From DATAFT01 sp035544635 (GTDB lineage: Bacteria; Acidobacteriota; Thermoanaerobaculia; Multivoradales; Multivoraceae), in contig DATKDQ010000174.1 in assembly GCA_035544635.1 (NCBI GenBank), positions 1 through 19,182 on the forward strand: a stretch of DNA of 19,182 nt, given 5' to 3'. The position numbers and the translations under genes are program-made. Positions 1 through 6,991 of the stretch are shown piece by piece (within the stretch, counting starts at the first letter, position 1; every line of letters starts with the position of its first letter). The notes beneath the pieces were generated by a model. It was not told the DNA's origin. It did not search any database and was given only the letters and a program-made list of their open reading frames with translations.

Positions 1-896
1 TCGGCGAGCCCGACCTGGTGATCGAGATGCCCGAGCCCTACTGGGTCGCCGACGAGGTCGAGGACGTGCAGCCCTCGTTCGAGGTCATCCTCACCGAGGA
101 GCAGCTCCCCGAGGATCGCTGGATCCACTGGATCGAGTTCCGGCCGGGCGATCCCAAGCTGGTCCACCACGGCGGAGCACGCGTGACACCGCTCGACGCC
201 GACGGCACGCCCTACGTCGACCCGGTCTCCGGCGGCAAGATCATCGGCACCGCGCCCGGCGACGGCCCCGACCTGTGGCCGGTCGGCTACGGCAAGCTCA
301 TCCGCAAAGGCTCCAAGATCACCTTCGGCCTGCACTACCACAAGGAGCCGGGGCCCGGCACCGGCGGCTGGGACCGCTCGCAGCTCGCCATCAAGTGGCA
401 CCGCGAGCCGGTCAAGCACGTGGTGCGCGCCGCCGGAATCAGCTCGCGCGGCTGGGAGATCCCGCCCGGCCAGGAGCGCTGGCGGGTCGGTGCCGCGCGC
501 ACCTTCGACGAGGACTCCGTGATCGTCAACATGATGCCCCACATGCACACCCGGGGCGCCGAGGCGAAGTACGAGCTGGTCTATCCCGACGGCGGCCGCG
601 AGGTCGTCCTCCACGTGCCGAGCTACAACTACAACTGGCAGCTCACCTACACCTTCAAAGAGCCGAAGCTCGTGCCCGCCGGCAGCCGCCTCGAGGTCAC
701 GATGTGGTTCAACAACTCGGAGTCGAACCCGTTCCTGATCGAGTCGCCCGACCGCGCGGTCGGCTTCGGCGGCATGACCGTCGACGAGATGAACATCGGC
801 TGGACCGAGTACGCCAACGCCCACCCGATCGAGGACCTGCTGAGCCACGACTTCGGGAGCCAGGGGACCGGCGTGGAGGACGTGGATCTCGATTAG
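1..896 (+). CDS. Copper type II ascorbate-dependent monooxygenase-like protein, 3' part (5' end outside window)
   Basis: The reading frame is open from base 3 and ends at TAG (894-896), giving 297 residues of a longer protein. It aligns end to end with residues from about 155 of the complete paralogue just downstream (GEPDLV here, GVPDLV there), so an N-terminal heme domain probably lies upstream of the window. All copper-ligand motifs of the peptidylglycine/dopamine beta-monooxygenase fold are visible: the HH pair (LVHHGG), LHYH, PHMH and the late DEM methionine (TVDEMN). In the animal enzymes these residues form the CuH and CuM sites that hydroxylate an aliphatic carbon using O2 and ascorbate. 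The bacterial substrate and electron donor are not known to me. It is followed after 38 bp by its paralogue, so the two are probably co-transcribed. Family assignment is firm; catalytic activity is inferred. Confidence 0.85.
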   Translation, partial: GEPDLVIEMPEPYWVADEVEDVQPSFEVILTEEQLPEDRWIHWIEFRPGDPKLVHHGGARVTPLDADGTPYVDPVSGGKIIGTAPGDGPDLWPVGYGKLIRKGSKITFGLHYHKEPGPGTGGWDRSQLAIKWHREPVKHVVRAAGISSRGWEIPPGQERWRVGAARTFDEDSVIVNMMPHMHTRGAEAKYELVYPDGGREVVLHVPSYNYNWQLTYTFKEPKLVPAGSRLEVTMWFNNSESNPFLIESPDRAVGFGGMTVDEMNIGWTEYANAHPIEDLLSHDFGSQGTGVEDVDLD

Positions 897-934
897 AGGG
901 AGGCCTCGCCCAGGACCGAACGGAAGGACACGCC

Positions 935-2281
935 ATGAACCGCAGAACGACGATCGTCGCCTTGCTCGCGAGCTTCGGTCTGGCCGTTGCAGCGCCCGCC
1001 GCACTCTCCGCCGCGACGGCTGCGAATACTGCCGACACCACGGCCCCCGGTCAAGTGACCTTCACTCGCGACGTGCTGCCGATCCTCCAGGAGAGCTGCC
1101 AGACCTGCCATCGTGCGGGCGGCGACAACTACACCGGGATGGTGGCGCCGATGTCGCTGGTCGACTACGACGAGACGCGGCCGTGGGCGCGCGCGATCGC
1201 GAAGCAGGTCGAGGCGAAGACCATGCCGCCGTGGTTCGCGGCCCCCGAGTTCCACGGCGTGTTCGCGAACGAGCGCGCCCTGACCGACGCCGAGATCGAG
1301 ACGCTGGTGCGCTGGGCCAAGAGCGGGGCGCCGGAGGGCGACCCTGCCGACGCGCCGCCGCCCCGCCGCTTCGACGACCACCAGGGCTGGCGCATCGGCG
1401 TGCCGGATCTCGTCGTCACCGCGCCGCGCTACTTCGTGCCCGACGACGTCGACACCCACTACGCGAACCACCGGGTCACGCTCACCGAGGACATCCTCCC
1501 CGAGAGCCGCTTCATCCAGGCGATCGAGTGGCGCGGTGGATCGGACGTGGTGCACCACATCGTGGGCTACGCCTACCTGCCCGGCAGCGCCGAGGAGCGC
1601 GGCAACGGCTACGGCTTGGGCTCGATCGCGCCGGGCGAGGAGCCGATGCGGTTCCCCGACGGCTACGCCAAGCTGCTGGTCACGGGCTCGACCATCGTCT
1701 TCAACATGCACTACCACAAGGAGAAGGGCCCCGGCACCGGGACCTGGGACGCGTCGCAGGTGGCGTTCAAGTTCTATCCCGAGCACGCCGAGGTCGCGCA
1801 CTTCGTCGATCACGGCGCGATCGGCAACTCGGGCTTCCAGCTCCCGCCCGGACACCAGAGCTGGAGAGTCGGCGCCGCCCGCGTGTTCGAGCAGCCGACC
1901 ACGATCCTCGCGCTCCACCCGCACATGCACCTGCGCGGCAAGAGCGCCACCTACACCGCGTTCTACCCCGATGGCACCACCGAGGTGATCCTCCACGTGC
2001 CGCGCTTCGACTTCAACTGGCAGACCGATTATTCGTTCCGCGAGCCCAAGCGGCTGCCGGCGGGCACGCGCCTGGAGTACGAGGCGCTCTTCGACAACTC
2101 GGCCGGCAACGCCGCCAACCCCAACCCCGCGACCGCGGTCGATCCGGGACGCGAGACCTGGGACGAGATGATGCTCGGCTACATCACCTACTCGCGGACG
2201 GACGCCCGCGACCTCACGGTCGAGGGCGTTCTCGCCGAGCACTTCCCGGCGAATCGGGCGGACGAGCACGCGCAGGAGTAG
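935..2281 (+). CDS. Secreted c-heme/copper type II monooxygenase-like protein
   Basis: A 448-aa protein. The ATG at 935 is chosen because GGAAGG (922-927) sits 7 nt before it and a signal peptide follows (residues 1 to about 29: two Arg, hydrophobic core, Ala-rich end). Residues about 40-135 form a small c-type cytochrome domain with CQTCH (55-59) binding heme and Met97 in TMPPW as a plausible axial ligand. Residues about 155-448 are the copper monooxygenase fold: HH 207-208, HYH 259-261, HMH 330-332 and Met412 in WDEMM, matching the two-copper ligand set of peptidylglycine hydroxylating monooxygenase. Heme and copper in one exported polypeptide suggest that electrons reach copper from the periplasmic cytochrome pool rather than from ascorbate; this is inference. 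It is a tandem paralogue of the upstream gene and converges on the dioxygenase gene downstream. Confidence 0.88.
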   Translation: MNRRTTIVALLASFGLAVAAPAALSAATAANTADTTAPGQVTFTRDVLPILQESCQTCHRAGGDNYTGMVAPMSLVDYDETRPWARAIAKQVEAKTMPPWFAAPEFHGVFANERALTDAEIETLVRWAKSGAPEGDPADAPPPRRFDDHQGWRIGVPDLVVTAPRYFVPDDVDTHYANHRVTLTEDILPESRFIQAIEWRGGSDVVHHIVGYAYLPGSAEERGNGYGLGSIAPGEEPMRFPDGYAKLLVTGSTIVFNMHYHKEKGPGTGTWDASQVAFKFYPEHAEVAHFVDHGAIGNSGFQLPPGHQSWRVGAARVFEQPTTILALHPHMHLRGKSATYTAFYPDGTTEVILHVPRFDFNWQTDYSFREPKRLPAGTRLEYEALFDNSAGNAANPNPATAVDPGRETWDEMMLGYITYSRTDARDLTVEGVLAEHFPANRADEHAQE

Positions 2282-2410
2282 CGCCGCTCGGCGCTGAGCC
2301 GCACTCCCGACGGAAAGACCGTTGCGGAGCCCGCGCCGTCCTCGGCGCCAAGGGCAACTGGCGGAGGAGCTGCTACCCAGCACGCTCCGGAGCCGCGCCG
2401 TCCTCGGCGC
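2281..2410. terminator. GC hairpins between convergent genes
   Basis: Three short GC-rich hairpins lie between two convergent genes. GCGCC/GGCGC (2281-2294) has a GCTC loop. Two identical GCGCCG/CGGCGC stems with a TCCT loop lie at 2333-2348 and 2395-2410. None is followed by a T-run on either strand. A bidirectional terminator or RNA-stabilising role is plausible from position but not demonstrated. Confidence 0.35.
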
Positions 2411-2457
2411 CAAGGACAACTGGCGGAGGAGCGTGCTAACCAGCTCGCTCCGGAGCC
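2333..2457. repeat. 62/63-bp tandem direct repeat, two copies
   Basis: Copy 1 is 2333-2394 and copy 2 is 2395-2457. They differ by only a few substitutions and a one-base length change. Each starts with the GCGCCG-TCCT-CGGCGC hairpin and ends in CGCTCCGGAGCC. Copy 2 overlaps the last codons and the stop codon of the minus-strand dioxygenase gene, and copy 1 repeats that gene end (Ala-Pro-Glu-Arg-Ala-Gly-stop on the minus strand) in the spacer. This is therefore a local duplication of the gene's 3' end plus its hairpin. Confidence 0.8.
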
Positions 2458-3641
2458 AGCCGGTGCGCCAGCGTCTCGTCGAGATGCTTGCGCAGGTACG
2501 CCATGAACGGCGTGCCGGCGGTGCCGCGATCGGTCGGGTTGTCGGGGCCCGACGGAACCTGGCGATGGATGTAGCGGTCGGCGTAGTCGAGGTGCTGGCC
2601 GCGAAACGCCCCCAGCGCCGTGACGCAGCGATCGTAGAGCTCGACGGCCTCCGCTCCGGCGGCGACCCCGCTCCGTAGCAACGGCCGCAGCGGCGGCCCG
2701 CCCTCGACCGCGGTGAGGTACGCGCGCTGCTCGGGCGTCATGTAGTCGCGCATCTCGAGCAGGTAGGGGCGCAGCGGATCGTCGGCGTGCTCGATGCCGA
2801 GCGCCGCGTCGAGGGACGGCACGATCGCGCTCTGCGCGCCGGTCTCGCCGCGGAAGCGCTGGCCTTCGCCGCCGTACTCCGCGACTCCTTCGTAGACCAC
2901 CCCCGCGCGCAGCATCGGGTGGTCCTTCCAGCCGTGGATGTACGGCCGCACGCGCCGGTAGTAGATGTAGGGATCGCAGCCCTCGGGCATGCGGGCGAGC
3001 ACCGCCACCATCGCCTCGAGCGACTCCGCGATCGCGCGCAGCTCGACCGTCAGGCGGGAGACGTCGCCCGCGGCCACGGCGGCCTGCGCGCGCGGGATGG
3101 CGTCGAGCGCCGGCGCCGCACGCGCCTCGATCTCGACGTGGACCAGGATGAACCACTCCTCGTCGATCCCGCCGAGGAAGTTCTGCAACAGGGCGAGGTT
3201 GCCGAGCTCGATGGGTCCAGAGGGATCGAGCCGCCGCCAGTTGTCGAGCGCGTACGAGGCGTAGGAGAGAACCGGCGGGCGGCTCAGGCGGCGAGCGACG
3301 ACGTGCCAGGGCACCGCGATCGAGCACGGCAGGCGATCCGATGCCTCCGGCCCCTGCCATACCCAGGCGTGGCCGAAGTAGGAGAGGAGGAGCATCGCCC
3401 GCCGAAGCTCGGGGCCGGGAGCGAGCGACGCGACATCGAGCACCGGCATCGACGCCAGCGCGTGGCGCGCGCCGTGCTGGGCGAGGAGCTTCGGTAGCTC
3501 CGCAGCCACGCCCTCCCAGGCGCCGAAGTCGCCGGGCAGGCATTCCAGCGGATCGGGCCGCGGCAGGAAGCCGCGCTCACGATCGACCAGGTGCTCGATG
3601 CTCGATCCGCGGGATCGGTCGGTGCTCCTGCGCCGCGCCAT
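2436..3641 (-). CDS. Indoleamine 2,3-dioxygenase family heme protein
   Basis: A 401-aa protein of usual IDO length. The family enzyme opens the indole ring of L-tryptophan with O2 to give N-formylkynurenine, the first step of the kynurenine pathway, in the cytoplasm. Visible family marks: LSYASYALDNWRRLDP (126-140), which matches the human LVYADCVLANW region; the distal pocket YYRRVR (227-232), with Tyr-Tyr where human IDO1 has Phe226-Phe227 and Arg232 at the place of Arg231; SGWK-like HGWK (236-239); GLVYEG-like GVVYEG; the proximal heme ligand His350 in FRGQHLDY; and GTAGTPFM (373-380), the C-terminal glycine-rich loop. No kynureninase or formamidase gene is adjacent. No clear Shine-Dalgarno precedes the ATG, so the start is less certain than the family. 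Tryptophan as substrate is inferred, since some microbial IDO-like proteins are poor tryptophan oxidisers. Confidence 0.9.
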   Translation of the reverse strand: MARRRSTDRSRGSSIEHLVDRERGFLPRPDPLECLPGDFGAWEGVAAELPKLLAQHGARHALASMPVLDVASLAPGPELRRAMLLLSYFGHAWVWQGPEASDRLPCSIAVPWHVVARRLSRPPVLSYASYALDNWRRLDPSGPIELGNLALLQNFLGGIDEEWFILVHVEIEARAAPALDAIPRAQAAVAAGDVSRLTVELRAIAESLEAMVAVLARMPEGCDPYIYYRRVRPYIHGWKDHPMLRAGVVYEGVAEYGGEGQRFRGETGAQSAIVPSLDAALGIEHADDPLRPYLLEMRDYMTPEQRAYLTAVEGGPPLRPLLRSGVAAGAEAVELYDRCVTALGAFRGQHLDYADRYIHRQVPSGPDNPTDRGTAGTPFMAYLRKHLDETLAHRLAPERAG

Positions 3642-3762
3642 GCGTTAGATGGTAGCGCCGAACGCGCTCGCCGCCGACTGGGGAAACACCCGGTCGCGAG
3701 CAAGTCGCACGCGCTGCCAGCCGGCCCGCTGCGCCCGCACGACTCCGCCGCCGTGCCGGCGC

Positions 3763-4623
3763 CTAGATCCTCGTAATGCGGTCGATCGAGCCCAGGAGCT
3801 CTTCCTGGGTCCAGGGCTCGGTCGAGCCGCGCTTCTCGATGCCGCGGGTGCACATCATCTTGTACAGGAAGATGCGGGTGCCGCCGACGCCGAACACCTC
3901 GCCGGTGATGCCGGCCGCCTGATCGGACGCGAGGAACGCGACCAGGGGGGCGATGTGCTGCGGCCCCTGCGCCTCACGATTCGCCTCCGGGTCCAAATCG
4001 CGGTAACCGGGTAGGTCCTCGGTCATGCGAGTGCGGGCGATCGGCGCGATGGCGTTGACGGTGATCGAGTGGCGGGCGAGCTCGATCGCGCCGATACGCG
4101 TGAGCGCCCAGATCGCCGCCTTCGCGGCGCCGTAGTTCGACTGTCCGAAATTGCCGAGCAGGCCGGAGCCCGAGGAGGTGTGGATGACGCGGCCGCCCCG
4201 GCCCTGCTCGATCATGCGGCGTGCCGCCGCCTGGGTCGTGAAGAAGCTCCCCTTGAGGTGGACCTCGAGCACGCGGTCCCAGTCCTCTTCGGTGGTCTTG
4301 AGCAGCGTGCGGTCGCGCAGGATGCCGGCGTTGTTGACCAGGACGTCGACCGCGCCGAACTCCCGGACGGCGGCGCCGACGATCGCCTCGGCGGCCTGAG
4401 GCGACCCCACCGGTTCGAGGCTCGCCACCGCCTCGCCCCCCGCGCTCCGGATCTCCTCCACCACCCGATCCGCCGCGTTCGAGGACCCGGCACCGTGGCG
4501 ATCGCCCCCCGGATCGTTGACCACCACCCGCGCGCCCTCCCGCGCGAACAGCAGCGCGTGCTCGCGACCGATGCCGTTGCCGGCTCCGGTGACGATCGCG
4601 ACCTTGCCGTCGAGGACTCCCAT
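3763..4623 (-). CDS. Short-chain dehydrogenase/reductase (HSD17B4-like)
   Basis: A 286-aa classical SDR, cytosolic. The Rossmann nucleotide loop TGAGNGIG is at 12-19. Asp37 in VVVNDPGG, at the end of the second strand, favours NAD(H) over NADP(H). NNAG is at 97-100. The catalytic residues are Ser151, Tyr164 and Lys168 (YGAAK). The NDPGGD and DRVVEEIRSAGG stretch resembles the dehydrogenase part of peroxisomal multifunctional enzyme type 2 (HSD17B4), which oxidises 3-hydroxyacyl-CoA, but that specificity is inferred. Residues after about 250 form a short tail that in longer relatives would lead into further domains. The ATG is well supported by GGAGAGG just upstream. It is separated from IDO by 121 bp and from the PrsW gene by 151 bp, so it may have its own promoter. 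The exact substrate cannot be read from sequence. Confidence 0.9.
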   Translation of the reverse strand: MGVLDGKVAIVTGAGNGIGREHALLFAREGARVVVNDPGGDRHGAGSSNAADRVVEEIRSAGGEAVASLEPVGSPQAAEAIVGAAVREFGAVDVLVNNAGILRDRTLLKTTEEDWDRVLEVHLKGSFFTTQAAARRMIEQGRGGRVIHTSSGSGLLGNFGQSNYGAAKAAIWALTRIGAIELARHSITVNAIAPIARTRMTEDLPGYRDLDPEANREAQGPQHIAPLVAFLASDQAAGITGEVFGVGGTRIFLYKMMCTRGIEKRGSTEPWTQEELLGSIDRITRI

Positions 4624-4724
4624 CTCACCTCTCCTCCATGGTCGATCGATTCATGACGCGCGCAGCCGCGCCGAAGCCGTCCCACCGAATGACCGAGCCT
4701 GCACTCTACTCCGGGACGGTGCGG

Positions 4725-4739
4725 GCGCCGAGGGCGCCG
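4725..4739 (-). terminator. Candidate hairpin after the PrsW gene
   Basis: GGCGCC and GGCGCC (each self-complementary) flank a 3-nt GAG loop, about 36 bp beyond the PrsW stop codon on the minus strand. It is GC-only with no following T-run, so termination is only suggested by position. Confidence 0.25.
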
Positions 4740-4774
4740 GGCACGCGCGCGGAGCCGGCCCGCGGCGACAGCCG

Positions 4775-5803
4775 TCAACGGCGGCCCAGGTAGTAGACCT
4801 GCCAGAGGTCTCGCGTGCTGAGGTTGAAGATCGGCTGCATCGCCAAGAGGCCCGCACGGCCGACGCTGCGCTCGAGGAAGGCGAGCTCGCGCCAGTGCTC
4901 CTCGACCGCCGGATCGGGCGGCAGCTCGAAGCCATGCTCGCGGGCGATCAGCATCCCCTTGGCCTTGATCGACAGCTCCAGGTGCAGCCGGATCAGGCAC
5001 ACCATGTCCACCAGCACGGCCGGCGAGAAGCGCCCCTCGAGCGCCGAGAGGTAGTTGCCGATGCGGGTAGCGGAGACGCGGCCCGACTGCAGCGCCTCGA
5101 GCAGCTCGGTGTCGGTGTCGAAGCCGACCCCGAGCCACCGCTTGGTGGCGCGCTCGCTGGCCCGGAACACGATCGCGAACGAGATCGGTAGCACCACCAG
5201 CAGCAGGAGCATGGACATCGGGGGAGAGAGGAAAGCGTGGTTGTAGGCGGAGTGGAACACGGTCGCGATCAGGAACCCGGGCAGCGCGATCCACGCGCCG
5301 GCCGACTCGTGTCGGTCGTTCAGCGATTTCAGGCACAGCGCGAAGAGCGCCGTGGCGCCGCCGTGCATCACTGCGGTACCGAAGCCGCGGACCAGCCAGG
5401 TCGCGAGACGCGGGTCGCCGAGGGCGTGGAAGTACTGCAGGTTCTCCACCGCCGCGAAACCCGCGCCGACCGCGAAGCCGCTGATCGAGGCGTCGACCAG
5501 GAAGCCGACGCGATGTCGTCGCACCAGGATCAGTACGGCCACGCCTTTGAGCAGCTCCTCCAATGGAGGAGCCACGTAACGCGCGAGCTGCGTCGCGTCG
5601 ATGGCGACGTGCTGCAGCAGGAGACGATGGATCACCAGCGCCGCCACGGCGGCGGCAGCGCCTTGGAGCAGCAGTCCGCCCACGGTGCGGAGCCGGATCA
5701 ACTGGTAGCCGTCGAGCAGAGCCAGCGCGAGCGCGAAGAAGAGCACCGGCGCCAGGCTGACTGCCAGGGCGGCGGCCGACGATAGCGGGCTAGCGAGGCT
5801 CAC
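4775..5803 (-). CDS. PrsW-family glutamic-type intramembrane protease
   Basis: A 342-aa multi-pass membrane protein. Hydrophobic segments fill residues about 10-230, followed by a soluble helical C-terminal part (about 230-342) that I do not recognise. The PrsW/CAAX-protease type motifs occur in order: EELLK with Glu82-Glu83 and Lys86, Glu120-Asn121 in AAVENLQYF, His147 in AVMHGG, and His184/His188 in FHSAYNH. In Bacillus subtilis PrsW makes the first cut in the anti-sigma factor RsiW and so releases an ECF sigma factor. Here the gene begins 43 bp after an ECF sigma gene on the same strand, which fits a linked regulatory role, but no transmembrane anti-sigma gene is visible in the cluster. 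The family call is strong; the target is unknown. Confidence 0.88.
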   Translation of the reverse strand: MSLASPLSSAAALAVSLAPVLFFALALALLDGYQLIRLRTVGGLLLQGAAAAVAALVIHRLLLQHVAIDATQLARYVAPPLEELLKGVAVLILVRRHRVGFLVDASISGFAVGAGFAAVENLQYFHALGDPRLATWLVRGFGTAVMHGGATALFALCLKSLNDRHESAGAWIALPGFLIATVFHSAYNHAFLSPPMSMLLLLVVLPISFAIVFRASERATKRWLGVGFDTDTELLEALQSGRVSATRIGNYLSALEGRFSPAVLVDMVCLIRLHLELSIKAKGMLIAREHGFELPPDPAVEEHWRELAFLERSVGRAGLLAMQPIFNLSTRDLWQVYYLGRR

Positions 5804-5846
5804 GCCTCAGACCCGTCGAGCGAAGCGAGGTGGGCAAACGCGGCCT

Positions 5847-6431
5847 CTAGCCGGGAGCACGGCGTCCGCTGGATCGCGGCGTGTCGCCGAGGAGACCGAG
5901 CGCCGCGAGCGTGTCGCGTAGCCTCTGCCGCGCTTCGTACAGGCGCGATTTCACGGTGGTCTCGTCCAGCTCCAGCAGGTCGGCAATCTCTCGATAGGAG
6001 AGTCCGTCGTAGTGGCGAAGGGCGATCACCGTCCGATGGTCCGGGCTCAGGGTGCCGAGGGCGCGGCGCACCTGCTCCACCACTTCGGTCGCCTCGAGCT
6101 CCCGTTCGGGATCGCGAGGCTCCCGCCGGACGTCGGTGGAGCTCTGGTAGGGGGTGAAGCGCCTGCGCTGGGCGCAGAGGTCGAGCGACTCGTGGACCAG
6201 GATCCGGTAGATCCAGGAGAAGAAGGAGCGCGCGGTGTCGAAGCGGTCGAGATGTGTGAACGCCTTGACGAACGCGGTCTGGGTGGCCTCCCCGGCGTCG
6301 GCGGCGTGGAGCGTGATGCGGTAGGCGCCGTTGTAGAGCGGGCGCTGGTAGCGCCGCACCAGCTCACAGAAGGCCTCGCGATCGCCGTGCCGCGTCGACA
6401 GCACCAGCTCAGTGTCTGTCGGTTGCGACAT
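5847..6431 (-). CDS. ECF-type sigma-70 family RNA polymerase sigma factor
   Basis: A 194-aa protein with the two-domain ECF layout. Region 2 spans about residues 10-92: an ELVRRYQRPLYN start, then FVKAF and a FFSWIYRILVHESLD helix used in core binding and -10 recognition. Region 4 spans about 117-176, with the helix-turn-helix LSYREIADLLELDETTVKSR at 144-163 for -35 recognition. A linker of about 25 residues is charged and Pro-containing. There is no extra C-terminal domain beyond a short Arg/Gly tail. No clear Shine-Dalgarno precedes this ATG, so translation may depend on the upstream STAS gene 63 bp away or start slightly elsewhere. It probably shares a transcript with the PrsW gene. Target promoters and the cognate anti-sigma factor are unknown. 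Confidence 0.92.
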   Translation of the reverse strand: MSQPTDTELVLSTRHGDREAFCELVRRYQRPLYNGAYRITLHAADAGEATQTAFVKAFTHLDRFDTARSFFSWIYRILVHESLDLCAQRRRFTPYQSSTDVRREPRDPERELEATEVVEQVRRALGTLSPDHRTVIALRHYDGLSYREIADLLELDETTVKSRLYEARQRLRDTLAALGLLGDTPRSSGRRAPG

Positions 6432-6494
6432 GCCGTGACCGCGCGGTGCCGGTGCGGCGAGGCGCGCCTTCGCTCGCCGCAGTCCAAACCGGCC

Positions 6495-6779
6495 TCACTC
6501 CATCTGGAAGATCCGGTCGAAGCCCGCGAGCGCGAACACCTCGCGGATGTGAGGGCTGACGTTCACGATCCGCATGGCGTGCCCATGCCCGGAGAGCCGC
6601 TTCTGGGTGGCGAGCAGCACTCCCAGCCCGGCGCTCGACACGTAGCGAAGCTCGGAGAAGTCGACCGTCAGCCCGCCCTCGACCTGGCCGAACACCTCGA
6701 GGGCGTCGAGCTCCTGCGACGCGTCGAAGCGCCCGCGCAGCGCGATGGTGTGGTCGTCTAGCCGTTCGATCTCGAACAT
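6495..6779 (-). CDS. STAS-domain anti-sigma factor antagonist
   Basis: A 94-aa single STAS domain of the SpoIIAA/RsbV type. The sequence runs FEIERLDDHTIALRGRFDA at the N-terminus, then LTVDFSELRYVSSAGLGVLL (37-56) and a final helix region IREVFALAGFDRIF. The Ser48-Ser49 pair in VSSAGL lies where phosphorylation by an anti-sigma kinase occurs in this family; unphosphorylated protein sequesters the kinase. Such proteins act in cytoplasmic partner switching. No HATPase-type anti-sigma kinase is adjacent, and the neighbouring sigma factor is an ECF type that normally uses a different class of anti-sigma factor, so the pairing is unusual. The ATG at 6779 begins the domain exactly, although no good Shine-Dalgarno is seen. 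Confidence 0.88.
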   Translation of the reverse strand: MFEIERLDDHTIALRGRFDASQELDALEVFGQVEGGLTVDFSELRYVSSAGLGVLLATQKRLSGHGHAMRIVNVSPHIREVFALAGFDRIFQME

Positions 6780-6963
6780 CGTCGCGGTGCCGTTGCGAGC
6801 GCCGTCGAAGTGGATTCCACCGCCGTACGGCACGCCAGTCAGGTGCTCTCGTTGACTCCGAGGTCGGGCCGGGGCTCGGCCGCGAACTAGATGGCGAACT
6901 GCTGCCGCTCGTCCAAGCCCTCGCGTTCGCCGAGGTCGCCGGATTCTGTCATGGATTGGCCCG
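6780..6963. other. Intergenic region before the STAS gene
   Basis: About 180 bp with no coding frame I can support. By position it should carry the promoter of the STAS/sigma/PrsW unit on the minus strand, but I find no convincing -35/-10 pair. Confidence 0.3.
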
Positions 6964-6982
6964 GCGCCGCAGTCCCCGGCGC
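6964..6982 (-). terminator. Candidate hairpin after the large protease gene
   Basis: GCGCCG (6964-6969) pairs with CGGCGC (6977-6982) around a 7-nt loop, 9 bp beyond the protease stop codon on the minus strand. No T-run follows. Confidence 0.35.
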
Positions 6983-6991
6983 AGGTCCCGA

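Noticed and set aside
893..2419. Minus-strand open frame of about 500 codons
   Set aside because: It mirrors the copper monooxygenase-like gene, which has a ribosome site, signal peptide and all metal motifs. The antisense product is Arg/Val/Gly-rich without motifs.
4704..4709. TAGAGT as a -10 box for the short-chain dehydrogenase gene
   Set aside because: Two mismatches to consensus and no -35-like sequence at 16-18 bp spacing, so not reported as a promoter.
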